64,000 nucleotides of DNA from Piezodorus guildinii (Eukaryota > Arthropoda > Insecta > Hemiptera > Pentatomidae). Below the pieces are notes generated by a model that worked only from the letters and a program-made list of their open reading frames with translations, did no database searches and had not been told where the DNA came from. The stretch is taken from assembly GCA_023052935.1 (NCBI GenBank), contig CM041297.1, positions 7,038,327-7,102,326 on the forward strand. The letters are read 5' to 3'. Of the stretch, positions 33,211-44,657 are shown piece by piece (positions within the stretch are counted from its first letter, which is position 1; each line of letters starts with the position of its first letter). The position numbers and the translations under genes are program-made.

Positions 33211-33667
33211 ATGCTATCAACTCCTTCCTTCAGGGCATCGAAAGATATTCGTTCTTTTTTGTCCTTACATCACAGTCTTAGGAAGCTAATGATTTATTTA
33301 TAGTTCAATTAGAAATAAAACAAGCTGTTGATCATCTCTACTTTATCATTGTAAGGCTAACGAAATATGATTTTTTGAGATATCTACTGGTCAATTAAAG
33401 AAATATGCAGCCTTAAAATAGGCACTAAAATTTACTGGCTAGTCCATTATTATTTGGTGGAGGTTACACAAGTACGTTAGTAAATGCCGGTAAAGAGATA
33501 GAGAGGGCTTCAAACAAAATAGGGATAAGACTCGATGTTTATTTGATCATGGCATTCTCACCGTTATATACCATGGTAAAGTTTGGAAATGCAGAGAAAT
33601 CGTAATATTAGGGTTCAATTATAACAAAAATTAGAAGGAAATAAAAAAAAATTACAAAACTTTTATG

Positions 33668-33830
33668 GAGGGTCACCTGTAGTATTATAGCTAGGATAAC
33701 AGCTATCGATGCCCAAGATCACGGGTTCAAACCCTCAGGTGGTCCTAGGATATTTTAATAAAATAAAGTTATGCTGTCTTTTGGAGGGACGTAAAAAGGT
33801 TGTTTCGACTCTACAAAATCACTTAAGGCT
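33668..33830 (+). mobile_element. SINE1, 5' half
   Basis: Head with GGTTCAAACCC B box intact (33722-33735 region) and body up to GGAGGGACGTAAAAAGG, then truncated. Confidence 0.8.
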
Positions 33831-33849
33831 ACTACAAAATTAGTATTCT

Positions 33850-34575
33850 TTTTGGAAAATTCGGTTTAATCACGACAAGTCAAAACATGTAACGTTCACA
33901 CTACGACAAAATACTTGCCCACCAATTTTCATCAACAACTACCCAATTCCTCAGACAAACTCTGAACATTACCTAGGACTGACACTCGAGCGAAGGATGA
34001 CTTAGGGCCCACATGTCAAAATAAAAAGACAGACTATCAACCACCGACTGAAAGTATTATACTCGCTTTTATCGAAATCATCAAAGTTAAAATTAGACAC
34101 CAAATGAATAAATTAACTTAACTGTTTAAACTAATATGGACTTACGCTTTACAGATTTATGGTTCAGCAAAGAATACTCACATACAAAAACTGCAATCGT
34201 TACAATAAAAAGTTTTAAGACTCATAATGACAGATCCTGGGTGTAAAAATAACAATCTACATACGCACCTATAATAAACAACATTGGACCAATATATACG
34301 AACACTCTATTCTCTTTTTTCATAGTAAACTGCATGGACAACAACAGACTGATTAACATGTCTAGCCGAATAGCTAAAATGCCAGTCAGAAGAACGCTGA
34401 AGAGAAGCTGGATGAGAGACCTCCTCTGCTAAATTAAAGGGGTGCTGCTGGGCACTTTTCTTCCCCATGCCTACCATGTCTCATCTCACTTTTTATACAT
34501 CACATTTGCTAATTGTCAGATAGCTTCTGACAGGTTTGAATAAAAATTATAAAGACAAAAAAAAAAAAAAGAAAA
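33850..34575 (+). mobile_element. Jockey-C LINE, longest copy, decayed
   Basis: Starts as WKIRFNHDKSKHVTFTLRQN, the conserved block after RT motif C in Jockey-type ORF2, then CPPIFINNYPIPQTNS, HYLGLTLERRMT, a stop and frameshifts, a WTYALQIYGSAKN-equivalent, and LKRSWMRDLLC-equivalent at 34380-34430. A 3' UTR ends in an A-rich run at 34555-34580. Confidence 0.8.
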
Positions 34576-35199
34576 GAAAAGGTTTACTCACTGTTAAATC
34601 TGTTCAAGAAAAGGTTTTTTTATTTTTCCCTGCTCTTTTCTGTACTATAATTTGAATAACCATTTGTCTTTGAAAAACAGTTTGATAATATTCATATTTT
34701 TTTTGTTTTAGGTGAGTGAGGAAACTGAAAATAATTGGATCAAGACAAACAAATCGATTGGAATGTAAGAAAATTGATAATATATACAATGCATGATTAA
34801 AAAAAAAATCTACTGCGCTTAACACACATTATAGTGCTTATCTCAATTTACTTAGTCAATTAAAATTAATTTTGGTATTTAGATCTATTTTCGTAAACAA
34901 ACAACATGAAAACGCTGCAAATTATTACACAATGGTTTATTATTTCCAAATAACAATATTAGGGTAGAACTGGTTATATGGCTGTTGATCAATTAAGAAA
35001 TATAAAAAGCACTAATTCAAAGCATCATATCATAACACTTCCACTGATTTCAAAACGCAATATCTAAGCTAGTTGTTAACCGAATTCAATGATTGTTTTT
35101 TCATTTGGTCCAAAAATCATTTTTGGTTTTTATTCATTTATTTATTCGTTTTTATTCATTTATTTATTCGGATTCTAGGCATCTTGAAACGTAAGCTCT

Positions 35200-35290
35200 C
35201 AAATTTTTTTTTTTTTTTTTTTTTTGGTCGATTACAAAGGTTGATTATTGAAAATAATAAATCAAAAGCATTTATACAGGACTGCGTTTA
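35200..35290. repeat. Direct repeat partner 1
   Basis: GCATCTTGAAACGTAAGCTC plus a long T run and GGTTGATTATTGAAAATAAT recur at about 36270-36360, bracketing a region of degenerate tandem repeats. Confidence 0.7.
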
Positions 35291-35599
35291 TTACTAGTAT
35301 TAGCTTTTTAAACTATTGTTTACATAAAAATATTTTTTCTTTCTTTAATTTTTTTAATTTATTTATTTATTATTTATTTATTTATTATTTATTTATTTAT
35401 TTTATTTTATTTTTTTATTATTTTTTTTTCTTTCTTTCTCTCAATCACTCATTATCTTCTTAATAGTTCTTTCTTATAAAAGTTGAATATGCATGTAGTG
35501 TCGAGGCGTTGATGACCTTAGGGTTTTACGCCTTAAAACCAAAACAAACAGGACTGCGTTACTATTTCCTTTTCTTTTCTTTCGATTTTCATTCAAATA

Positions 35600-36080
35600 C
35601 AATTTCCTGATTCCAGAAAACCTTACATTTTATCTTTATCATAAATAATAACCGATTTATCAGGGAATCACATCTCTTATAAGTTGTGACTTGACTATAT
35701 AAGATGATTTTTTTGATTTTAATTATTTTTTTTTTCACTTTGTTTATCGCGTTGTCCTGATCACGAAAATCTTTTCGATTTTTCACTATCTTCAATAATA
35801 ACTGATTTTTTTTGTAATTACATCTATTATAATCTGTTATTGGATTTTACATAATATTTATTTTTTATTTTATTTTTTTTTTTATCTTTACTGATTCTAA
35901 AACTCAATACATACTTTTCTCTATCGTCAAAAATAACTGAGTTATGAGCGTATTTATGTTTAAAATTTCATTTTTTTTTCTTTTCTTTTTTCTCTTTTAT
36001 GTAATTATTCGCGTTTTTTTTTGTTAAAAAACAATAATGATTTTTTTACTGTCTTCGAAAACATCTGAGTTATTGAATAA
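35600..36080. repeat. Degenerate tandem repeat, period about 125-150 bp
   Basis: Four diverged units carry a T-rich lead, a CTATCTTCAATAATAACTGA-like core and an ATT/T-rich spacer. Core starts are at about 35626, 35779, 35917 and 36043. No coding potential. Confidence 0.5.
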
Positions 36081-36506
36081 AATCCTTTTAATCGACAGCT
36101 ATTTTAAAACTAACCTGCTGATATCAACGTCGAGGTGTTAGGACCATCGTTGAATGGACTAGTATTTTTGTGGCGAATTTAAAAAAAAATTGGTCCAGTA
36201 GTTTCGGAGAAATTCCGCGAACGGCGGAAAAACTTTGTATTTATTTATTCGTTATTCCGCTTCTACGCATCTTGAAACGTAAGCTATCAAATTTTGAGCA
36301 GGAGTAATTTTTTTTTTTTTTTTTAGTCGATTAAAAAGGTTGATTATTGAAAATAATAAACCAACAAACAATTATATTTCATAAATTTATTTATTAAAAT
36401 TAAACGTATTGTTAGTTTTTAAATAATTTTAATGTCGTATTTTCTCAGATTGATTATTATTATTATGGTAATCATATTTGTACTTGCAGATGAAAAATTG
36501 TCCTTG

Positions 36507-36535
36507 CCCTAGAAGATTACGGCCGAAACGTGTAG
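36507..36535 (+). ncRNA. Degenerate hammerhead-like motif (PLE end)
   Basis: CCCTAGAAGATTACGGCCGA followed by AACGTG: the GGCCGAAACG half is kept but CTGANGA is broken to CTAGAAGA and stem II has lost its 5' arm. Confidence 0.25.
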
Positions 36536-36639
36536 TGCATTATAATAAAATAAAATAGCGGTGAAGTATAATTATCAGTCTCCTATTTTATGTTAAACTT
36601 TGGCCTTCGCCTTAAATAATCTTCACCTAATTAATTTTA

Positions 36640-36645
<6 letters not shown>

Positions 36646-36703
<58 letters not shown>
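36646..36703. repeat. (AT)n microsatellite
   Basis: About 29 AT units. Confidence 0.95.
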
Positions 36704-36705
<2 letters not shown>

Positions 36706-36854
36706 CAATACAAATTATTAAATTCACTAATCAGTGTAAGTTTATGCCATTTTCGTCACTCTTAATTACCTTCTATAGCTTAATTTGTTAGAAAATATAT
36801 ATATATTTTTTAAATCATTAGGTTTCGAACGATTTATTACAATTTTTGTTGTCT

Positions 36855-36945
36855 ATTACTTTAACGTCACTTTTTTCTAACGCGGCTAATCGGACGATGC
36901 TACAAGGGGATTCAGCAATTTTGCCAATCCAGGAAACTAAGATTC
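36855..36945 (-). mobile_element. SINE1 3' fragment
   Basis: Reverse of the SINE1 end: TTTAACGTCACTTT, GGCTAATCGGACGATGCTAC and GCCAATCCAGG. Truncated. Confidence 0.75.
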
Positions 36946-37253
36946 CAAGTTTTGCATAATTACAATATTTGAGCCATAATCGTTAGAACAGACTTCTCTA
37001 CCCAGTTGTAATAGGCTCAAAGTAATCAAGAAATTTTTCTTGAATACAAAACGTTTTTACTTTCAGAATAATTGCTCAGTTTAATTTACATTAATTTTAT
37101 ATCCTACAATACTTCTTCTAGTTTCTTTATTATGGAAAGAAAAGATATTTCCTTACTAACATAATAAATCTTCATATTTATACTTTTAACCTTAATTTGA
37201 CAAAAAAAAGTGTAAAAACACACTAAAACATTTAGCTACATTATTAAATATAA

Positions 37254-37806
37254 AAAATTGAAATCCAGAAAAAAATTAAAGTCCCGGTCAAAGGTGGAAA
37301 ATGCGTGTTATTATTCAGTTGGTAAGCTACTTAGTTCGCGGCTTCTGTCTAAAAACTTAAAGGTTAGAATTTATAGAACTATTATTCTTCCGACAGTTCT
37401 CTAAGGATGTGAAACGTGACCGCATATTTTGAATATGAACAACGGCTTAAGGTTTTCGAAAATAAGGTACTGCGTAAAATATTTGGTCCGAAGAGAGATA
37501 AGGCCACTGGGGACAACACGGAATCGCGAAACTTGTATCCTGTGAATATAATTGAGTTGATAGCATTACGAAGACTCAAATGGGCGCGTAAAGTGTTTGG
37601 GCTCAGTGAGGAACGGATTCCGAGAAAGTTGGTACTCGCTGAACCGACTGGTAGGCGTCCGAAAGGCAGGCCGAAGCGTCGATGGGAGAATTGCGTTAAG
37701 GCTGATCTCGGGGGCTTGGGCTTGAACGGTGAACATTTGACGAGTCTGTGTAGGCAGACTTTGGTGTTATCAGCATCGAACCTTCGGGTTCGGTAAGCCT
37801 ATTATT
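37254..37806 (+). mobile_element. RTE-1 LINE, truncated copy with TSD
   Basis: Plus-strand homologue of RTE-1 from the KSRLKVGNACYYSV block to TGRRPKGRPKRRWENCVKAD and the GGTTCGGTAAGCCT(ATT)n tail. One frameshift near 37420 and a deletion of the EFRRLH segment. ATTATTAAATATAA at 37240-37253 and 37807-37820 is the likely TSD, partly shared with the tail. Confidence 0.88.
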
Positions 37807-38004
37807 ATTATTAAATATAATCCTAATCGGTGAAACACCACGGTTTAAAAAAAAATAGAGCGACATTCACTTACTTCCGTTGGTAAAATCAATTTAAGAA
37901 TTTTCAAATTATCCTATTATGAAGAGTATTTAAATTTAATTAGGTTTTTTAGGAACAATCTCTTCTTTTAACATTCATTCATTTATTATTCATTATACAT
38001 AATT

Positions 38005-38039
38005 AACGTTTCGGGGCTTATACGTCTCATCTTCAGGAT
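38005..38039 (-). ncRNA. Degenerate hammerhead-like motif (PLE end)
   Basis: Minus strand CTGAAGA (fits CUGANGA), T, GAG...CCCC, GAAAC, GTT. Core halves are intact but stem II no longer pairs properly. Confidence 0.35.
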
Positions 38040-38099
38040 TTTTAGTCATCCAATAAACACATCTTTTAATATTGTCAAAATTTTAAAAATCCTTATTTA

Positions 38100-38670
38100 T
38101 TTCAACAATGGTCATTTTTTTCTACTTTTTATCTGTTAACTATTATAATTTTTTTTTTTTTTTTAAATATCCATATTCTATTATAACGTTTATAATAAGG
38201 CAAGGAGTAAGAATTTTCAAATACAGAAATGAAAAAATGGGTTACAAATTTATTGCATCGAGTTTCGGTAGAAGATATTAAATAATCAATTATATTATTA
38301 TCTACAACAATCAGTTTTATCGGATTTTCATCACTCTCCATTAACGCTTACAATTCCGTATTGGATAATATTTTTTCTTTAATATTTAGCTTTCCAACGG
38401 TATATAATTCATTTATATTATTGTCCGTATGTTCAAAAACACAGAAAGTAAATACAAAAAATATTGTTCCTCTTTTATTTTGTAGTTGAATATCGAATTC
38501 GTTCAAATTATATGTTTAACCGTTATTTATCATTGATAACAAAATTATAAGGATATTTTTTTTTAAATCTATAAAATTAAAAAGTACTTTAGAGGAAGAA
38601 AATATTGGCATTTTAGCCCAGTTAGACTGTTTAAATTAGAATGAAACCGATATGATATTTTTTTTTACAT

Positions 38671-38750
<80 letters not shown>

Positions 38751-39035
38751 TTGGATATATTACAATATGTCACAATGGTCAATAATAATATTGCTACAGG
38801 ATTACAGGTATATGATATTAAAGCCCATTTAATTTTACATCGATATAGCGAGTTTGATCAAAATCTTTAGAGCCGTTTTTGAGATAAATCTTAAACGGGT
38901 ACAAAATAATGCTATAAAGTGGCTCTTCTGGTTAGCTAAATTTGATAAAAAAGTTGCGTTAACATCTCGGACGTATAGTTGTCTTAAATATGACATTCAT
39001 AATATTTAATATATATAGGTAAGTGAAAAGAAAAA
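38100..39035 (+). repeat. Family R repeat, long copy
   Basis: Runs through the family blocks in plus order: ATCAGTTTTATCGGATTTTC, TTTAGCTTTCCAACGGTATA, ATTTTACATCGATATAGCGA, TTAGAGCCGTTTTTGAGA and a terminal TATATAGGTAAGTGAAA. An AT microsatellite (38673-38748) has expanded inside it. Confidence 0.75.
38673..38748. repeat. (AT)n microsatellite inside family R
   Basis: About 37 AT units between the ACATTGATATAT block and TTTATTTGGATA. Confidence 0.95.
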
Positions 39036-39068
39036 TAATACTGCAAATTATAACACAATGGTTTATTA

Positions 39069-39880
39069 TTGTCAATTATACTGTGGCATTACAATTTATA
39101 TTTATATAATTTATATTGTTGTGTGGTGTATGACGGCCTCCCAGCTGTGCTTGAGGACAGACTAAAGCGTATTATGAACATTTTCTTAAGATTTGTCTTC
39201 GGTACATCAGGGAGGTCTCATGTTATCCACTTATACGGTGAGTTAAAGTGGCTCCTTCCCTCAACCCGCAGACAATATTTCCTTGGATCATACCTCTACC
39301 AAACTATTAACTCCCAGCATCCTTCCTACATCTACAGTCTCCTTCAATTTAAATCCTCAATCCACTCACTTGAAACTCGATCGCGACATTCTGACCTTTA
39401 CCTTCCTACCCACAGAACCAAAACCTTCGATCGTTCCTTTATTGTTCGCTCTACCACACTCTGGAATTCTCTACCAATCCATATCCGCCATGCTGCCTCT
39501 TTATCCTCATTCAAATCCCAACTTTTCCTATACCTTCTGTCATCCCAAATAGACGATCAGCAAATGTGATATCAATTTTATCTAGAAATCTACATTGAAT
39601 GAATGAAGATTACTGTTTACAGCCCAAATTTTAATTTGATTTTTTAAAAATAAAATTTTCATTTTCTCATAAGATAAAATTTAGAAGATATATATTTTTT
39701 TTAATTTCTTTGTTATTTTTTATAACTCCTCATTGTAAATAATTGTAATTTTAATAATCATTGTAAATAATAATTAATCATGTTTTTATTGTCTGTTGGT
39801 CAGACATATTATATATTCAAATTGTACATAACTGTTATTCTTAGGGGACCTAGTCCCAGAATAAATTTTTTTTCTATTCT
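39069..39880 (+). mobile_element. LINE 3' end, same group as the 7.0-9.6 kb element
   Basis: The frame from about 39120 to 39569 reads VVYDGLPAVLEDRLKRIMNI, FLRFVFGTSGRSHVIHLYGE and NSLPIHIRHAASLSSFKSQL, collinear with the last 150 residues of the ORF at 7427-9604 but clearly diverged. The 3' UTR ends GGGGACCTAGTCCCAGAATA, a variant of that element's end. No stop within the kept part. Confidence 0.85.
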
Positions 39881-39951
39881 ATTCTATATTGATCTGTAGG
39901 CAACAATTTATATTTTATTCAATTAATCCAAGAGCTTAAGGAATGTGCTTC

Positions 39952-40006
39952 ACCTGTAGCATAGTAGATAGTATAACAGCTTTCGATGTCCAAGGTCACT
40001 AATTCA
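39952..40006 (+). mobile_element. SINE1 head scrap
   Basis: CACCTGTAGCATAGTAGATA, TAACAGCTTTCGATGTCC, AAGGTCACT. Ends before the B box. Confidence 0.55.
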
Positions 40007-40389
40007 TTTACAGCGATTAAGTAAGCAACTTCAGTCTACGTATGTAAAATCATTCTTTATTTTAGTTAATGGTGGCTATGTTTAACTCCGAGTTGTTGCT
40101 CCTACGGCTTTAAGACTTTGTTAATACTTGAGCGATTTGCAAGAGGAATAGAGGCTAAGACTCGGTTAGAAGTTATAGATTATGCAAATATATAGTTCTG
40201 TAATTATTTTCATTTGTTGTTTCGTCTACGAAAAGCCATGAATTCTTATCCAATATTAAATTTCGTATAATTTTTGTTCAAATCATAATGGTTAAGAAAA
40301 AAATCTGAAAGTGACTAACCTCGTAGTTAATCGCTTCTAGTATAAACAAGACTTGGATCTTTCCATCTTTGTGCATAGTGTATCCACAA

Positions 40390-40680
40390 ATAGGTGACTG
40401 GAGGTCACATGTGATGTAGTGGCTAGCACAAAACCTTCTCATGCTTATGGTCGAGGGTTCAATCTGCCAGATGATCCTAGGATGTTTTAAACGAATTAAA
40501 AAATCATTGATTATTACTTCCTTCAGTGGGACTTAAAATAGTAGTTTGTGCGATGTCAGGTACTCGATAGAGATCACTATCCTAATAAAAGCTAGATAGG
40601 CAAAATTTAGGACTCCCACTGTAGCATCGTCCGATTAACCGCTGTAGCATAAAGTCATGTTAAATAAACTCAAAATCGAT
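40390..40680 (+). mobile_element. SINE1, diverged near full-length
   Basis: From GTCACATGTGATGTAGTGGC through B-box-like GAGGGTTCAATC to AGCATCGTCCGATTAACC and the tail GTTAAATAAACTC. Its A box is degraded. Confidence 0.85.
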
Positions 40681-40739
40681 ATGTGTACAACTATAGACAG
40701 GACTGTATTTTCTCACGCACACATACAGACAGCATTAAC

Positions 40740-40815
40740 TAACCGTATTAAGAGGTATATGTAGAGGTATTATTGAGAGGTAAATAGAGAGGTATATAGA
40801 GAGGTAGACTTACAA
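40740..40815. repeat. Short GAGAGGTA minisatellite
   Basis: Five to six imperfect units of GAGAGGTATATA or similar. Probably slippage-derived. Confidence 0.6.
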
Positions 40816-41154
40816 AGACCTGAGAGGGAGAGTAGCATTAAGAAGGGACTAATATATTCGGGAACACTCAAGAGCGCACTATAAGCAATTGAAAGGAACT
40901 CCTACATCAATCACCCTAGGGCCACTTATCAATAGCGTCTTATTTAGTCCGGGGTCGATTCTGGCTCAATATGAAGCACATCTATCATACCCTGTCCTCT
41001 CTATACCGGGTCCGATCCTTCTTTAAGTCTTAGTTATGATGCTAAGCTGGCCACTCGGTTGGACTACAGTCAGGGCCAATTGCAGTGGTTCCTACGAGAT
41101 AGAGGTGGACTAATACTCAAATTAAAAGCACTAAGTTTTTTCCACTTAATTGGA

Positions 41155-41754
41155 TGTAATGACTGTAGTGGTTAGGGGTGGGCATAATCGAATGACGATT
41201 ATCGGATCATTCGATTATTTCAATCATGATTATCGGATTAATCGGTTTGGAGAAGCGAATTATCATTCGAACTGAATTGTTTAACGATAATCGAGGGATT
41301 TTTTTTTTTTTTTTTTTTTTTGCTCATTAACATAAATTAATACATATTTAACCTAGGCTCAGCCAGCTCAGCCATCATAGAGAAAGGAATTATGGCATAT
41401 TGTCTCTGAGAATGCATATTAATGACTCGATCATTCGATTATTTGAATCATTGAAGTCCGATCATCCGATTATGGCGATCATTCGATTATGCCCACCCCT
41501 AGTAGTGGTGCTACACACGCTCGCTCCTAGGTAGCGTTAGCGGCGCCTACTTCAGTCACCGGCCGAATATAACAAGACTTACTATTTAGTAATATTGTTT
41601 GTTGTAACATAGTAATTACCATTGTAAATATATTTGTTCGTGCTATACTTTTTAGATAATATATAAACGATTCGAGGTGTATTGACCTAGAGCCAAGACA
41701 CAAACAGGTGGGGTCCCCTCTGCCTTTGTATTTCTAATGTGGTCTGTCATTACA
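41155..41754. mobile_element. Candidate solo LTR interrupted by a hAT MITE
   Basis: Bounded by TGTAATGAC (41155-41163) and GTCATTACA (41746-41754), a perfect 9-bp inverted pair with TG...CA ends, about 263 bp long once the MITE and its TSD are removed. The interior contains a TATA-like TATATAAAC. The outer flanks show no 4-6 bp TSD, and no primer binding site or coding region was identified, so the call is tentative. A CT-rich stretch follows at 41755-41900. Confidence 0.3.
41173..41501. mobile_element. hAT-type MITE, 329 bp
   Basis: Terminal inverted repeats TAGGGGTGGGCATAATCGAA (continuing TGA) are perfect at both ends. The 8-bp TSD GTAGTGGT lies at 41165-41172 and 41502-41509. TIR start, TIR length and 8-bp TSD are those of hAT elements. 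The interior has ATCATTCGATTAT-like subterminal repeats and a T(23) run but no transposase. Confidence 0.95.
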
Positions 41755-41934
41755 GGCCCTTCAACAACCTTATCTACTTTGCCTTCTCTTTCCCCTACAT
41801 ATAACGGGTTTCTCGGCTTCTACCCTTGAATACCTCTCTGCTGTAGAGCTTCTTCCTCTTGGAGCACTCCTTCCTGACGCCACTCTCCCCTGCTAAGCGG
41901 TAGGTGCAGGCTCGCACCTTCCTATCAGGGTTTA

Positions 41935-42345
41935 AGCCCTGTCAGAATATTTCAATCAGAATGAAACCTACATCATATTAAAGCTCCTAAAATTTTACAT
42001 TGATTAATAGAATTTAATCAAAATCGTTAGAGCCGTTTTTGAGAAAAGCTTTAAAAGATGCAAAATGCATGGTATAAAGTAGATCTTCCGGTCAGCTGAT
42101 TTTGATGAAAAAATTTTGTAATATCTCGGGCGCATAGTTGTCTTAAATATGAAATTTCATTTTCATAGGACTTCGTTTTCGCCGGGAGTTACACACACAC
42201 AGACCTTTCTGCGGGACTTGGCTATTTGGATTAAGTTGATCTTAAAACGTGTATTTCAGTTGAAAATTCAAATTCGAAAAATTTCACGATCGCAATACTT
42301 TCCCTTACTATATATTTCATATATAGGTAAGTGAAAGTAAAATTA
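41935..42345 (+). repeat. Family R repeat, partial copy
   Basis: Contains TTAGAGCCGTTTTTGAGAAA, AAAATGCATGGTATAAAGTA, GGGCGCATAGTTGTCTTAAA, GCGGGACTTGGCTATTTGGA and the terminal ATATAGGTAAGTGAAAGTAA. A 61-codon frame at 42149 (MKFHFHRTSFSPGVTHTQTF and onward) corresponds to an open frame in two other copies. Confidence 0.8.
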
Positions 42346-42884
42346 GAGGCACTTAAGCAGAAAAAATTAAAAAAATCGGGAGTTAAACCTGTTACACTAT
42401 TTCGATCAAATTGAAACCTCCTAGATATTAAAACTCATATCAGTTTCGTTAAAAATATATTTTAGTAACTTTTTGGAAATGATAGTCAATTATTATTAAT
42501 ATCAAGATGAAAATTTTCTTTATAGAATATATCATTTTGACATTCATTACAACCATTTAAAACCAATAAAAGTACCTTAATTAAAAGAGAACATTGCAGT
42601 TCATCTTTCATAATTCCGATAAATTGCGAAACATTTTACTGAAAGTAAAACTAAAAGTTGCCGCAAGAGTTCACTGCCAAAACTTCGGTGCGTGTTTTAT
42701 TATTTCGGCCAAAGTTAGCTAATCACCAAGACAAACCCAATGTTTTGAGCCTTGTTCCACGAGTATTTGTCCTAACCTAATTATTTTTTCGTGAATGTTC
42801 CTGAAGTTGTTTCGAGTAATTAATTAAGTTTTGTTACCGTTCAGATAATGCATTAATCACCCAAATTAATAAATGTTTTAATTA

Positions 42885-43412
42885 ATAGAACGCCGATTTC
42901 GGTTACTTCAACCATTTACTTGACAAAAGCTCTAACCTTTCACTAAACTATAAAATACTCATTTTCATGACAATCATAAGGGCTTTCTCGACTTACGGAG
43001 TTGAGCTTTGGGGATCTACTAAACCATCAAACTCTTTCCTTATCCAATCCTTACAATCCAAAATCCTTAACGCTGCTTACTTTGTCACGAATAAAATCAT
43101 CCACAAAGACCTTAATGTTCCATATGTTGCTGATTTGGTCTGTACCAGGTATCACTCCTTCCATGAAAAACTCAACTCTCACTCTAACCCACTAGTTTCA
43201 ATCCTTGCTTCCACTTCAATTCCTGACAATCCCCCGAGGCGTCTGAAAAGAAGATGGCCTTGAAGCCTTCTTGTATAGATTCACTACTAGAGTGCTGCCA
43301 ATGGGGACGTTTTTTTTCAAAAGTGTTTTATCATTGTAGCATATTTACTTGTTGTATGAAAATATACATTTGTAAATTTCAATAAATAATTGCAAAAAAA
43401 ATAAATAAAAAA
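42885..43412 (+). mobile_element. Jockey-B LINE, 3' end
   Basis: Starts at RRFRLLQPF with a frameshift, then a frame at 42967-43263 reads FSTYGVELWGSTKPSNSFLI, SKILNAAYFVTNKIIHKDLN, PPRRLKRRWP and a stop close to the family's normal end. The 3' UTR closes ATTTCAATAAATAATTGC plus an A-rich tail. Confidence 0.85.
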
Positions 43413-43769
43413 ATAGAATGGGGCCGAATATTATGAGTCAAGTCCAGAAAATGGAATTGTTTAAAAATGGCTAGTTTCATTTTTTTTTCTATTTAACCTT
43501 GAACACTCGGAGGTTTCTTTATTCAAGAATTTATAAAAATGCTGAAGCGGTTTACCAATTATCAAAAACGATACAGTACATGCCAAAATCAAAAGTAAAA
43601 TTATTTGTAAATCGAAAAATAATGATTACATCTTCATTCGATTTTGCTTTTTAAAAATTTAGGGAATTAAGTATTTTAGGATAATTTTACCACTATTCTG
43701 GTTTAAAGTATTGGGTTCAAACTTAGGATGAGGTGTCAAGAAGTGAATATTTCATTTAACAAGTAATAA

Positions 43770-44306
43770 ATGATTTGTTTCCCGAGGAATATCCAAATGA
43801 GGATTGCGGAGGACCCAAGGAAATGGAAGAGTGCAATCCGGGAACATACCATTGATGAGTGGGACCGGCGGTGGGTGACAACCTCAAAAGGTGCTACCTT
43901 GAAGAAATTCTTCCCCACGGTCCGGTCACGATTGAAAGCCAAATGGATTGTTCCGGATTACTGGGTCTCGCAATTCCTCACTGGGCACGGGGCTTTCCGA
44001 AGTAAGCTGCACAGTTTCGGAAAAGACGTAGATCCTCTGTGCCCCAGTTGTGGAGTCCCGGAGACTGCTGAGCACATCATTGTGGAATGTTCCGCGTTTG
44101 AGGCACAAAGGGCCAAACTATTGAGGGAATGTGGCCTCTGGGTCCTCTCGGTGAACGATTTCCCTCAGCTGGTGTCCGAACAAAATTATAAACAATTGAT
44201 ATCATTTATTCACGGGTGGAAAACATTAGTAGGCCCGGCAGCTTTTAACGTAGGTGGAACTGGACGGGATCGAGGAAGACCACCTCCGAGAAGAAGCAGG
44301 AGCTGA
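43770..44306 (+). pseudogene. R1-like ORF2 C-terminus with CCHC finger
   Basis: 178 codons without a stop; the apparent start codon lies in the TSD, so translation from it would be accidental. Landmarks: KKFFPTVRSRLKAKWIVPDY, SQFLTGHGAFRSKLHSFGK, finger CPSCGVPETAEHIIVEC (C-x2-C-x8-H-x4-C), and an arginine-proline rich end GRPPPRRSRS. The QFLTGHGxFxxYL-type block followed by this finger is typical of R1-clade ORF2. RT and endonuclease are lost. Confidence 0.85.
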
Positions 44307-44456
44307 AGGGATAGTCATCGAGGAGAGACCAAATTAAAAAGCTGGGGAGAGAAGAAAAACAGAAACTCAAGATTACTACTGGTAGCATCTCACTCATTGC
44401 TACCGACGCCCGTATTGCCATATGGCAAGGCAGGGAGACCTAAATAAATAAATAAA
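43780..44456 (+). mobile_element. R1-like LINE, 5'-truncated with TSD
   Basis: The 15-bp direct repeat AATAAATGATTTGTT lies at 43765-43779 and 44457-44471. The insert carries the ORF2 C-terminus, a 3' UTR with AGCATCTCACTCATTGCTAC, and a (TAAA)n-like tail. Canonical R1 inserts in rDNA; this copy does not, so it is an R1-clade relative or a stray insertion. Confidence 0.9.
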
Positions 44457-44657
44457 AATAAATGATTTGTTGTATTGGGTTGTTTTACATGAAATGTCCG
44501 TTTTATAGTTTGTGAAATACATAAAGGATTTTCCAGGTCTCTGTTGTTTTCTTCCGAATGTTTACACATTTGAAGTAAACAGTTACTAATCCTCTACCTT
44601 TGCATTATAAACATTAGCTTCCCGATCACTTACCCACTTTTTAGTATATCTCCAAAT

